This document shows, one piece after another, positions 1-4,590 of a stretch of 6,087 bases of DNA (position 1 is the first letter of the stretch; every line of letters begins with the position of its first letter). Location of the stretch: positions 1 through 6,087 of the forward strand of contig CALDPX010000028.1 of NCBI GenBank assembly GCA_937911745.1. The letters are read 5' to 3'. Below the pieces are notes generated by a model. The model saw nothing but the letters and a program-made list of their open reading frames with translations. It ran no database searches and had not been told where the DNA came from. The position numbers and the translations under genes were made by a program. This DNA is from an uncultured Alistipes sp. (lineage in GTDB: Bacteria; Bacteroidota; Bacteroidia; Bacteroidales; Rikenellaceae).

Positions 1-367
1 TGGTTTTGATGGTGTTCCAAGTGGACTCTTTGAGCGATTTGAGTGTCTTACGAGCAACGACAGCACGGATATTCTCGAAGCGCATACACGATGATACAAG
101 CCATACGCTACCGACATAGGACTTACCGCCTCCGGCGGCTCCACCTCCCAAAATTAGCTGGGGAAGATTTTGCGACTTACAATGCTTACACTGTGGCTTG
201 TATTGAGGATTCTTCTGTTGGTCATAGCCAATAAGAACCTGCTCGATCTCAGCCCCACAATGTGGACAGTAGTTGGGCTGCAGGAGCTTCCACAACTCAT
301 ACTGCCGAGGGGAGGGGCTGAAGTCGATATGAATATTTCGCGGTGCTTTGAGTTTGTTGACCGCCAT
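1..367 (-). CDS. Phage large terminase subunit, N-terminal part (runs off the window)
   Basis: This is the start of a DNA-packaging ATPase that would pump phage DNA into procapsids; 122 codons are visible and the frame is open to the window edge. The ATG at 367 follows the DUF5675 stop by 3 nt. Residues 17-30 hold a Gln-containing segment (SPRQYELWK) like the adenine-binding region of terminases. Residues 76-83 are a Walker A, GAAGGGKS, followed by a segment (VVARKTLKSLKEST) typical of terminase large subunits. The Walker B, the C motif and the nuclease domain would lie outside the window. Between the Q region and Walker A sit C34-x2-C37 and C60-x2-C63, a zinc-ribbon-like insert. No recognisable small terminase gene precedes it. 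The family call is by recognition of the motif string; the zinc binding is inferred. Confidence 0.88.
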   Translation of the reverse strand, partial: MAVNKLKAPRNIHIDFSPSPRQYELWKLLQPNYCPHCGAEIEQVLIGYDQQKNPQYKPQCKHCKSQNLPQLILGGGAAGGGKSYVGSVWLVSSCMRFENIRAVVARKTLKSLKESTWNTIKT

Positions 368-370
368 TGC

Positions 371-805
371 TTAGTAGATTTCGATGGTGATATCCTTCTC
401 CTTTTCGAGAAGAGCATAGAGTTTCTTGAAGGTCTCACGAGAGTTGATGACCTTGCCTTTTACCGAGTTCTCTCCAACGATGATGCAACCACCCGAATCA
501 TCTTCGGTGTTGCCCCAGTGAATCAGAATACCCAAGAAGTGAGGGACACCGTGCAGATACGGCATCTTGCGCTTGAACTTCGGACTGTACTCCAAAGTAA
601 CCTTGTATGTGCCGGTTGGAATTGCGGTGCGAGCATAGACCTTCTCCTTGCACTTGCACGGAATCCAGCGCGAGGTATTAGGACAACTATCGGGAAGTTC
701 ACGAATAACATCCTCGATAGTGTTACAGAAAAATGTGCCGTCGATACTGAGGTCACCGATAGTATATTTAGACCCCTTGAATTTGCGTCTTAACGATAGT
801 TTCAT
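371..805 (-). CDS. DUF5675 family protein (phage-associated, function unknown)
   Basis: This 144-residue protein matches the DUF5675 pattern familiar from Bacteroidetes phages and mobile elements. It has an N-terminal beta-rich start (LRRKFKGSKYTIGDLSIDG), then AIPTGTYKVTL at 61-71, SPKFKRKMPYL at 74-84, and the hallmark IHWGN...GGCIIVGENS at 95-114. The ordering of H96, G98, N99 and the G106-C107 pair resembles the His...Gly-Cys active-site arrangement of L,D-transpeptidases. That raises the possibility of a peptidoglycan-directed role, but this is only an analogy. There is no signal peptide or membrane segment. The ATG at 805 lies about 56 nt beyond the T-tract of the upstream terminator, so the gene probably has its own promoter. 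The stop is 3 nt before the terminase ATG, so the two are probably co-transcribed and translationally coupled. Residues 27-52 contain four additional cysteines (C27, C41, C50, C52). Confidence 0.85.
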   Translation of the reverse strand: MKLSLRRKFKGSKYTIGDLSIDGTFFCNTIEDVIRELPDSCPNTSRWIPCKCKEKVYARTAIPTGTYKVTLEYSPKFKRKMPYLHGVPHFLGILIHWGNTEDDSGGCIIVGENSVKGKVINSRETFKKLYALLEKEKDITIEIY

Positions 806-861
806 ACTCTAATCTTTTTATTGAAAGAGTAGAGAAAAGACGCGGTTGAAGTTTATATAAT

Positions 862-885
862 AAAAAAGAGCATCAATCGATGCCC
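862..885 (-). terminator. Intrinsic terminator of the 71-residue ORF
   Basis: Reading the minus strand, GGGCATC, a GATT loop and GATGCTC form a 7-bp stem (one G-U pair), followed directly by TTTTTT. The stem starts at the base after the TAA of the upstream ORF. It should separate that gene from the DUF5675-terminase unit. Confidence 0.8.
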
Positions 886-1101
886 TTAATCTTGTACTTT
901 GTATAGTGATTTGAGTTCTCCGTTCTCCGACTCAAATAGGAATCGTCCGTTCTTCAAGATGCACTCGTGAGTCTTCTCATCATTTGTGTCCGCCTCAAGC
1001 ATCTTGTTTGCTTGCTCTGCTGAGATAATCTGCATCTCCACGCCCTGAACAGTAGCATTGGTAGCGTCTGCAGGTATTGCCAAAAGTTCATCTAATATCA
1101 T
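886..1101 (-). CDS. Hypothetical 71-residue acidic protein
   Basis: I do not recognise this family. The protein has 71 residues, is soluble and acidic, and has no signal peptide, membrane segment or cysteine cluster; its single Cys is at about residue 48 (HECILKNG). The N-terminal half (residues 1-38) looks helical (ILDELLAIPAD, AEQANKMLEAD). The C-terminal half contains CILKNGRFLFESENGELKSLY, which looks like a two- or three-strand beta hairpin. The ATG at 1101 is the only sensible start; the base context before it (GGGGCA) gives at best a weak ribosome site. The reality of the gene is supported by the intrinsic terminator placed exactly at its stop codon and by its position in a consistently oriented gene series. 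It lies where a small terminase gene would often be found, but nothing in the sequence supports that function. The highly structured region 1121-1307 lies just upstream and could be its leader. Confidence 0.65.
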   Translation of the reverse strand: MILDELLAIPADATNATVQGVEMQIISAEQANKMLEADTNDEKTHECILKNGRFLFESENGELKSLYKVQD

Positions 1102-1120
1102 TGCCCCAATTAATTATGTG

Positions 1121-1307
1121 GCTCAATGTCCCCTTGAGCACGATATTTGCCAAAACGAAAAGCGTGGGACATAACCCGCTGTCTTCTTGGCTCTGGTAAA
1201 CCATTCTGCAATCAGGTTAGCCCACGCAAATCGTGAGCGGAACCTTTTGTTTGCAGAAAAATATGAATTTTACCAGAATTCAGAAGACAAACAAAAGCTA
1301 ACGCTTT
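1121..1307. ncRNA. Candidate structured RNA (or structured DNA site), two competing folds
   Basis: This intergenic region is packed with complementary segments. Fold A has four adjacent hairpins. H1 is GCTCAA 1121-1126 with TTGAGC 1134-1139. H2 is AGCG 1161-1164 with CGCT 1177-1180. H3 is a long one: 1181-1187/1282-1288, 1192-1200/1269-1277, 1204-1211/1251-1258, 1214-1218/1241-1245, 1220-1221/1237-1238 and 1223-1226/1232-1235, giving 35 Watson-Crick pairs closed by a CAAAT loop. H4 is AAAGC 1294-1298 with GCTTT 1303-1307. Fold B instead pairs 1162-1168 with 1221-1227 (GCGTGGG/CCCACGC), 1173-1176 with 1215-1218, 1244-1253 with 1288-1297 (10 bp) and 1264-1269 with 1277-1282. The H1 loop TGTCCC (1127-1132) can pair with GGGACA (1166-1171). 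Two potential G-U pairs inside H3 exist only if the plus strand is transcribed; a minus-strand transcript would make it a leader of the 71-residue ORF. No known RNA family was recognised. The pairing was seen by eye; transcription is inferred. Confidence 0.5.
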
Positions 1308-1325
1308 CTTGTGTTAAATATGTAT

Positions 1326-1342
1326 GTGCAGCAATGCTACAC
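1326..1342 (-). terminator. Weak hairpin after the histone-like gene
   Basis: On the minus strand GTGTAGC, loop ATT, GCTGCAC form a 7-bp hairpin with one U-G pair, 14 nt after the stop of the histone-like gene. The U-G pair favours the minus-strand sense. It is followed by an AT-rich stretch but no proper T-run, so it may act as an RNA 3' end or processing stem and not as a true terminator. Confidence 0.3.
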
Positions 1343-1356
1343 GAATGAGGGAGAGA

Positions 1357-1533
1357 TTAGTTCTTGCCAGCCTCGACAGAAACCTTGCGGAACTCCTTCA
1401 TCAATTTCTCAAGCTCCAAAGAAGCCTTACGAGCACGAGTACCTGCGGCCTTGTTTCCCTTCTCTACCTGCAATGCAGCATCCTTTGAGAATGCCTCGAA
1501 TGCCTCATTGATTTTTGCTACCAATTCGTTCAT
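1357..1533 (-). CDS. Histone H1-like (Hc1-type) small basic protein
   Basis: This 58-residue protein starts MNELVAKINEAFEAF and contains the hallmark block GNKAAGTRARKASLELEKLMKEFRKVSVEAGK, the signature of the small Bacteroidetes proteins annotated as histone H1-like. The family is taken to bind DNA non-specifically through its Ala/Lys/Arg-rich helical segment; direct functional data are sparse. The start was chosen at the ATG at 1533. The frame is also open to a TTG at 1563, but that codon lies inside the perfect -7 promoter box (1561-1568) and could not be in the transcript. The length equals the usual family length. It lies between the Xis-like gene and the structured region, apparently transcribed alone. 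In a phage setting it could compact the phage genome, act as a recombination accessory, or serve as a nucleoid mimic; the sequence does not decide between these. Confidence 0.85.
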   Translation of the reverse strand: MNELVAKINEAFEAFSKDAALQVEKGNKAAGTRARKASLELEKLMKEFRKVSVEAGKN

Positions 1534-1560
1534 AGTGTCTATTCTTTTATATTTCAACTG

Positions 1561-1568
1561 CAAAGATA
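1561..1568 (-). promoter_or_regulatory. Bacteroidetes-type -7 box for the histone-like gene
   Basis: The minus strand reads TATCTTTG, a perfect match to the Bacteroidetes/sigma-ABfr -7 consensus TAnnTTTG. It ends 27 nt before the ATG at 1533. A good -33 TTTG at the usual 19-21 nt spacing is not visible; a TTTG lies only 11 nt upstream. This box rules out the alternative TTG start of the gene. Confidence 0.65.
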
Positions 1569-1601
1569 CTTATTTTTTGCAAATCAGATATCTATACGCA
1601 A

Positions 1602-1958
1602 CTATTTTCTGTTTCTATTGAAAGCAACAGACCTAGCTGTCATCATTTCCTCAACATCGCTGAGTGTTGTTGAATAGTCTTCGCGCTTATTCTTTTCCAA
1701 CCATTTATCAATGTCACTTTTTCTAAAGTATATTCTGTTACCTTGTTTAATGTGAGGTACCAACCTGCCATTAGTGATGCGATATATGGTAGACTTGGAT
1801 TTATGCATATACTCACATAGTTCTTTAGTATCCATTAGCTTATCTCCACTTTGGGGATCTACAAGGGTTAGAATGCAGCATTCCAGCGACTCTACTTTAT
1901 GTACAAGGTCTGTAATAATACCATGCAACTCCTCATTTGTGATAGTGTTCTGTTCCAT
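1602..1958 (-). CDS. Xis-like single helix-turn-helix protein (probable excisionase / directionality factor)
   Basis: This 118-residue protein has one excisionase/MerR-type winged HTH domain at about residues 41-88: LMDTKELCEYMHKSKSTIYR (recognition helix), then the wing VPHIKQGNRIYFRKSDIDKWLE. The domain matches the helix_turn_helix_17 type common to Xis proteins. Residues 8-33 look helical and could be a dimerisation segment; the C-terminal 30 residues are polar and end in a basic tail (NRNRK). The frame is open upstream to a TTG at 2051, but that start falls within the integrase terminator stem. The ATG at 1958, preceded by an A-rich AAAAAAGG leader, is therefore chosen. It lies immediately downstream of the integrase but behind that terminator, with its own probable promoter, allowing independent control of integration and excision. 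Excisionase function is inferred from domain and neighbourhood; a repressor role is the main alternative. Confidence 0.75.
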   Translation of the reverse strand: MEQNTITNEELHGIITDLVHKVESLECCILTLVDPQSGDKLMDTKELCEYMHKSKSTIYRITNGRLVPHIKQGNRIYFRKSDIDKWLEKNKREDYSTTLSDVEEMMTARSVAFNRNRK

Positions 1959-1986
1959 AGCCTTTTTTATGAAAGTATAGTGCACC

Positions 1987-1994
1987 GAAAGGTA
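1987..1994 (-). promoter_or_regulatory. Possible -7 box for the Xis-like gene
   Basis: The minus strand reads TACCTTTC, one mismatch from TAnnTTTG, ending 28 nt before the ATG at 1958. That is nearly the same spacing as the perfect box of the histone-like gene. There is no convincing -33 element, because that position overlaps the integrase terminator T-run. Confidence 0.35.
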
Positions 1995-2013
1995 GTAGGG
2001 TTTACGAAATGAT

Positions 2014-2048
2014 AAAAAAATGAGACCTCTATGTTTTGTAGAGGTCTC
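2014..2048 (-). terminator. Intrinsic terminator of the integrase operon
   Basis: On the minus strand a perfect 10-bp stem (GAGACCTCTA at 2022-2031 with TAGAGGTCTC at 2039-2048) has a 7-nt loop and is followed by A then seven T residues (plus-strand A7 at 2014-2020). It begins 5 nt after the integrase stop codon. Confidence 0.9.
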
Positions 2049-2053
2049 CAATC

Positions 2054-3166
2054 TTACTTCAAGCTGATTGCATTTGCTGATTTTCTTTTCTCATTATCCA
2101 TAATATCAGCGTAGATTTGAGTGGTCGAAATAAACCTGTGTGTCAACATTTTGCTTACAGTATACAGATCAGTTCCCATTGCTAATTGTAATGTGGCAAA
2201 TGTGTGCCTAAAGCAGTGAAATGTTATATGCTTGGTAATACCAGCTCGTTTTAACCATCTTTTAAGAGGGGCGTTAAGCATTCCACGTGCAAAATCCTCG
2301 AACACTTTACCTTCCTTTTTGCGTTTACCACAGTAGGATAAAGCCTCTTCACTAATAGGTAATGTTGCTTCGGTCTCCGTTTTCTCAGTGCGTATTCTCA
2401 TGCACCAACCACCATCTGGAGCCTTGACAATATGTTTCCACTCCAACTGTATAATATCACTAACACGCAGTCCAGTGAAGCAGGAGAATATTGCAGCTCT
2501 GCGCAATACCGGGATATCGCAAGGAGTAGTATCGAGACGCTTTAACTCCTCTAAGGTCAGGTATTCTCTTTTAGTCTCGACATATTCTATCTTGTCAAGG
2601 TAGTCATTGATATTCTCTTTGAGCAGCCTATCACGGTATGCTCTTTTGAGTACTGCTCTAAAAGTAGAGAAGTATGACGCCTTGGTATTAGTGTGCATTG
2701 CGACACCTGGACGCCTTACAGAAGTAGCAGTTAATAAGTACTCCCCAAATTTCTTGGCAACATCTACATCTAACTCCTCAAATGAACATTTACCGTGTAT
2801 AAATTTCTCAAAGTGTTGATATGAACCCCACCATTTGCTATTACTTGGCTTACCCTCGGCTAAATTTCTGTAATACTCCAGAAAATCACCTTTCATTTTA
2901 GACTTATCCAAAAAGCCAAACTGTTCATTGATGATGGACTCTGTACGACAAGCTAAAATACCTTCTGCACGAGTCATCATTTTGACATTGTAGGCTCTTT
3001 CCTTATCAGTTTTGGGCTTGTCATACACATAAATTCCAAGCGACTCTTTATATACGCGCTTCATCTTATCCTTTAAGAAGATTGCTGGACTATAGCGCAG
3101 ATATAGCGACGACTTACCGTTTTTAATAGGTCGCTTAACAAGTAATACTCTCGAAGTTACTGACAT
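2054..3166 (-). CDS. int: Tyrosine recombinase / phage integrase
   Basis: This 370-residue site-specific recombinase would join phage and host att sites through a 3'-phosphotyrosyl intermediate. Its layout is that of Bacteroidetes integrases. Residues 1-80 form an N-terminal arm-binding region (SSLYLRYSPAIFLK...RVYKESLGIYVYDKPKT). Residues 90-190 form a SAM-like core-binding domain. The catalytic domain runs from about 200 to 365. All catalytic residues are present: R234 (FTGLRVSD), K262 (RTEKTE), H317-x-x-R320 (HCFRHTFA), H343 (LTHRFISTTQ) and nucleophile Y352 (IYADI). It is full length and intact. The ATG at 3166 lies 2 nt after the stop of the five-HTH gene, so the two are probably translationally coupled. 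The gene ends in a strong terminator. Codon choice is visibly more AT-rich than in mnmE, as expected for acquired DNA. Whether the element is a phage rests on the terminase; the integrase family also serves conjugative elements. Confidence 0.95.
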   Translation of the reverse strand: MSVTSRVLLVKRPIKNGKSSLYLRYSPAIFLKDKMKRVYKESLGIYVYDKPKTDKERAYNVKMMTRAEGILACRTESIINEQFGFLDKSKMKGDFLEYYRNLAEGKPSNSKWWGSYQHFEKFIHGKCSFEELDVDVAKKFGEYLLTATSVRRPGVAMHTNTKASYFSTFRAVLKRAYRDRLLKENINDYLDKIEYVETKREYLTLEELKRLDTTPCDIPVLRRAAIFSCFTGLRVSDIIQLEWKHIVKAPDGGWCMRIRTEKTETEATLPISEEALSYCGKRKKEGKVFEDFARGMLNAPLKRWLKRAGITKHITFHCFRHTFATLQLAMGTDLYTVSKMLTHRFISTTQIYADIMDNEKRKSANAISLK

Positions 3167-3168
3167 AT

Positions 3169-4236
3169 CTATATATTTTTTTGTTTACTATTCATTAGCC
3201 CATCTAGTTCTGGCTTTGATATCTTTATGTATTTCCCTTCTTTATGTGTAGGGATATTATATCGTTTGATATATTGGTACAGTGCGTCTCTGCTTATACT
3301 ATATTTCGAAATAGCTTCTTCAACAGTATAATACTCTGGTTGCGGAAACTTCTTGCGCATCAGTTCATCAAAGTGCTCTTTTGAGTAATATCCTTTGTTG
3401 CCTTTTCGCATTTTAGGAACAGGATTCTTATAAATAAGAACTGAAACATAGTGTGGATCTAAACCATAAATATTATTGATATCCTCCATTGTGTACCATT
3501 CCTTAATATTAGGATCGGGAAGTCTACTTGCCAATAATTCGTCAATATGTTTTTTCGAATAGTGCACTTTCCCGTTAATTCTCATTCGAGGGACCATATT
3601 ATTAGATACGCACCCGTGAACACCTTGAACTGAAATGTCATATTTCTGACATACTTCCTCAAGGGTGTACCATTCTGAGATGTCCGGATCGGGAGTGTTT
3701 AGAGAAAAGCATCTGTCAATATGCTTCTTGCTAAAATACGTCTTATTCCCGTGCTTCAGTCTCGGAATGTTTTTAGTCGCTGCATACTTGAAAACAGTAT
3801 CCTTGCTAACCTTAAATTTTTCGATGACCTCTGCCATCGAGTAGTACTCTGCCACAGGTTTGGAGATCACACGCCTTACCTGGTAAGGAATATTCGTTTT
3901 GAACAAAGCATCTATATCAACTCTGCGGATAAAAATCTTCCTGTTCATCTTAATACAATTTATCTTTCCTGTTACGCAGTATCTATAAACCGTCGTACTG
4001 GATATGCCCATAAGTTTGGCAACATCATCGCAAGACAGATACTCCTTTTTAAGTGTAGTGGGAGATGGCGATGGAAGGTTTTCTCCTTCGAGGACTTTTT
4101 CTAACTTTTGCTCTCTTTTTTCGGTTTTATAGTTTCGCTGTGAACATTGGTGAGAGCAGAACCTTGTTGTCATTTTGTGGGCAGTAAATTTCTTACCACA
4201 AAACTCGCACACCTTTGTTACTTCAATTTTGCTCAT
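3169..4236 (-). CDS. Five-HTH tandem DNA-binding protein with N-terminal Cys motif
   Basis: This 355-residue protein is built from repeats. Residues 10-31 hold C10-x2-C13 and C27-x3-C31 with H20 and H29 nearby, a zinc-finger-like motif. After a charged linker (36-64) come five excisionase-type winged HTH domains at about 66-112, 131-177, 189-235, 247-293 and 302-348. Domains 2-5 repeat every 55-58 residues. Each starts with a (W/Y)Y(S/T)xEE-like helix and ends with a wing of the form PxxKxGNKxYYSKxHIDxL; short DPDISE/DPNIKE linkers join domains 2-3 and 3-4. The domain type is the same as in the single-HTH protein at 1602-1958. It is the first gene of the integrase operon. Proteins of this kind beside integrases are known but functionally uncharacterised, to my knowledge. 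A role as a recombination architecture or directionality factor, or as an operon regulator, is inferred. The start at 4236 is the first ATG in frame and directly precedes the Cys motif. Confidence 0.85.
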   Translation of the reverse strand: MSKIEVTKVCEFCGKKFTAHKMTTRFCSHQCSQRNYKTEKREQKLEKVLEGENLPSPSPTTLKKEYLSCDDVAKLMGISSTTVYRYCVTGKINCIKMNRKIFIRRVDIDALFKTNIPYQVRRVISKPVAEYYSMAEVIEKFKVSKDTVFKYAATKNIPRLKHGNKTYFSKKHIDRCFSLNTPDPDISEWYTLEEVCQKYDISVQGVHGCVSNNMVPRMRINGKVHYSKKHIDELLASRLPDPNIKEWYTMEDINNIYGLDPHYVSVLIYKNPVPKMRKGNKGYYSKEHFDELMRKKFPQPEYYTVEEAISKYSISRDALYQYIKRYNIPTHKEGKYIKISKPELDGLMNSKQKNI

Positions 4237-4353
4237 ATGAGAGATATAAGTGTAGATGTCTATTATCTGGGCGATATCACCGGCGAAATAAACTCCGATG
4301 ATATTCTAAGTGAGATAACATCTACTTGTTATGAAATTGGGATTTTGGTTTGA
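4237..4353 (+). pseudogene. MnmE C-terminus-like remnant, opposite in strand to the real mnmE
   Basis: The plus strand holds a 38-codon frame whose ATG abuts the back-to-back ATG of the HTH gene. Residues 8-27 read VYYLGDITGEINSDDILSEI. This resembles the C-terminal end of MnmE proteins in general (LGEITGE..SDDLL..IF), more closely than it resembles the MnmE encoded at 4591. A degenerate tail containing C and IG follows, where a normal MnmE would read FSKFCIGK. It shares 11 identical bases (ATCACCGGCGA, 4276-4286) with the real gene, in inverted orientation (4649-4659). The MnmE-like part is bracketed by an 8-bp perfect inverted repeat, GTAGATGT 4252-4259 and ACATCTAC 4318-4325. I read it as a relic of a foreign mnmE 3' end, not a working gene. 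Chance resemblance over about 20 residues remains possible. Confidence 0.5.
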
Positions 4354-4360
4354 TTTTAGA

Positions 4361-4405
4361 TTGCACCTCATTGCACTCCATTTCACTCCGTTGCACCTCA
4401 TTGCA
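4361..4405. repeat. Five 10-bp-phased TTGCA/TTTCA cores (putative iteron / arm-type site array)
   Basis: Five pentamer cores begin at 4361, 4371, 4381, 4391 and 4401, exactly 10 bp apart: TTGCACCTCA, TTGCACTCCA, TTTCACTCCG, TTGCACCTCA, then TTGCA. The 15-base string TTGCACCTCATTGCA occurs twice (4361 and 4391). An inverted TTTCA core follows at 4413-4417. The array lies 125 bp before the ATG of the five-HTH gene, in the junction zone. One-turn spacing places all cores on the same face of the helix, as in cooperative binding sites for Xis or integrase arm domains. The repeat is directly visible; the binding protein is inferred. Confidence 0.75.
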
Positions 4406-4524
4406 AACTTGGTGAAATCTCTTTAATAGTGGTAGGACGGGTGATGATATCTGACATTGTGGGACAAATATGGCCCAAAAAAGTGATAAACTATGCTATA
4501 TCAATGACAACTTGACTTTATCAC
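4406..4524. other. Gene-free junction zone; probable att region with A-tract-flanked inverted repeat
   Basis: No gene is seen here. GTGATAAA (4483-4490) and TTTATCAC (4517-4524) form an 8-bp perfect inverted repeat around 26 nt, flanked by A6 (4477-4482) and A7 (4525-4531). In minus-strand RNA this would be a hairpin followed by TTTTTT, a possible backup terminator behind the main mnmE terminator. Alternatively the repeat may be part of an attachment site. ATAAACTAT (4486-4494) recurs inverted as ATAGTTTAT (4560-4568) on the far side of the main terminator. The element/host crossover is likely within or near this zone, but the other prophage end, needed to define the core, is not in the window. 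Confidence 0.4.
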
Positions 4525-4558
4525 AAAAAAACGAAAGGCGCTCTAAATGAGCGCCTTT
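4525..4558 (-). terminator. Intrinsic terminator of mnmE
   Basis: A perfect 10-bp stem (AAAGGCGCTC 4534-4543, GAGCGCCTTT 4549-4558) closes a 5-nt loop. On the minus strand it is followed by CG and seven T residues (plus-strand 4525-4531). It lies 32 nt after the mnmE stop codon and fits the direction of mnmE transcription. Confidence 0.9.
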
Positions 4559-4590
4559 GATAGTTTATGATAGCTAATGATAAAGTGATT

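Noticed and set aside
170..793. A 207-codon open frame on the plus strand
   Set aside because: It runs antisense across the DUF5675 gene and the terminase start, both of which have recognisable family motifs. Its own translation shows no domain, so it is a shadow frame.
1121..1307. tRNA, tmRNA, RNase P RNA, hammerhead or group II intron domain V in the structured region
   Set aside because: None of their hallmark cores was seen (no TPsiC/anticodon arm, no CTGATGA...GAAA, no domain V), so only a generic structured candidate is reported.
1121..1307. MITE or IS remnant as the source of the long inverted repeat at 1181-1288
   Set aside because: There is no target-site duplication flanking the arms, and the extra nested hairpins and alternative helices are not expected of simple terminal repeats.
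1534..1563. TTG start at 1563 for the histone-like protein
   Set aside because: The codon is part of the perfect -7 box TATCTTTG and so lies upstream of the expected transcript start; the family's standard N-terminus MNEL starts at 1533.
1959..2051. N-terminal extension of the Xis-like protein to a TTG at 2051
   Set aside because: The extension would be translated from within the integrase terminator stem, and a probable promoter lies downstream of that start; the ATG at 1958 fits better.
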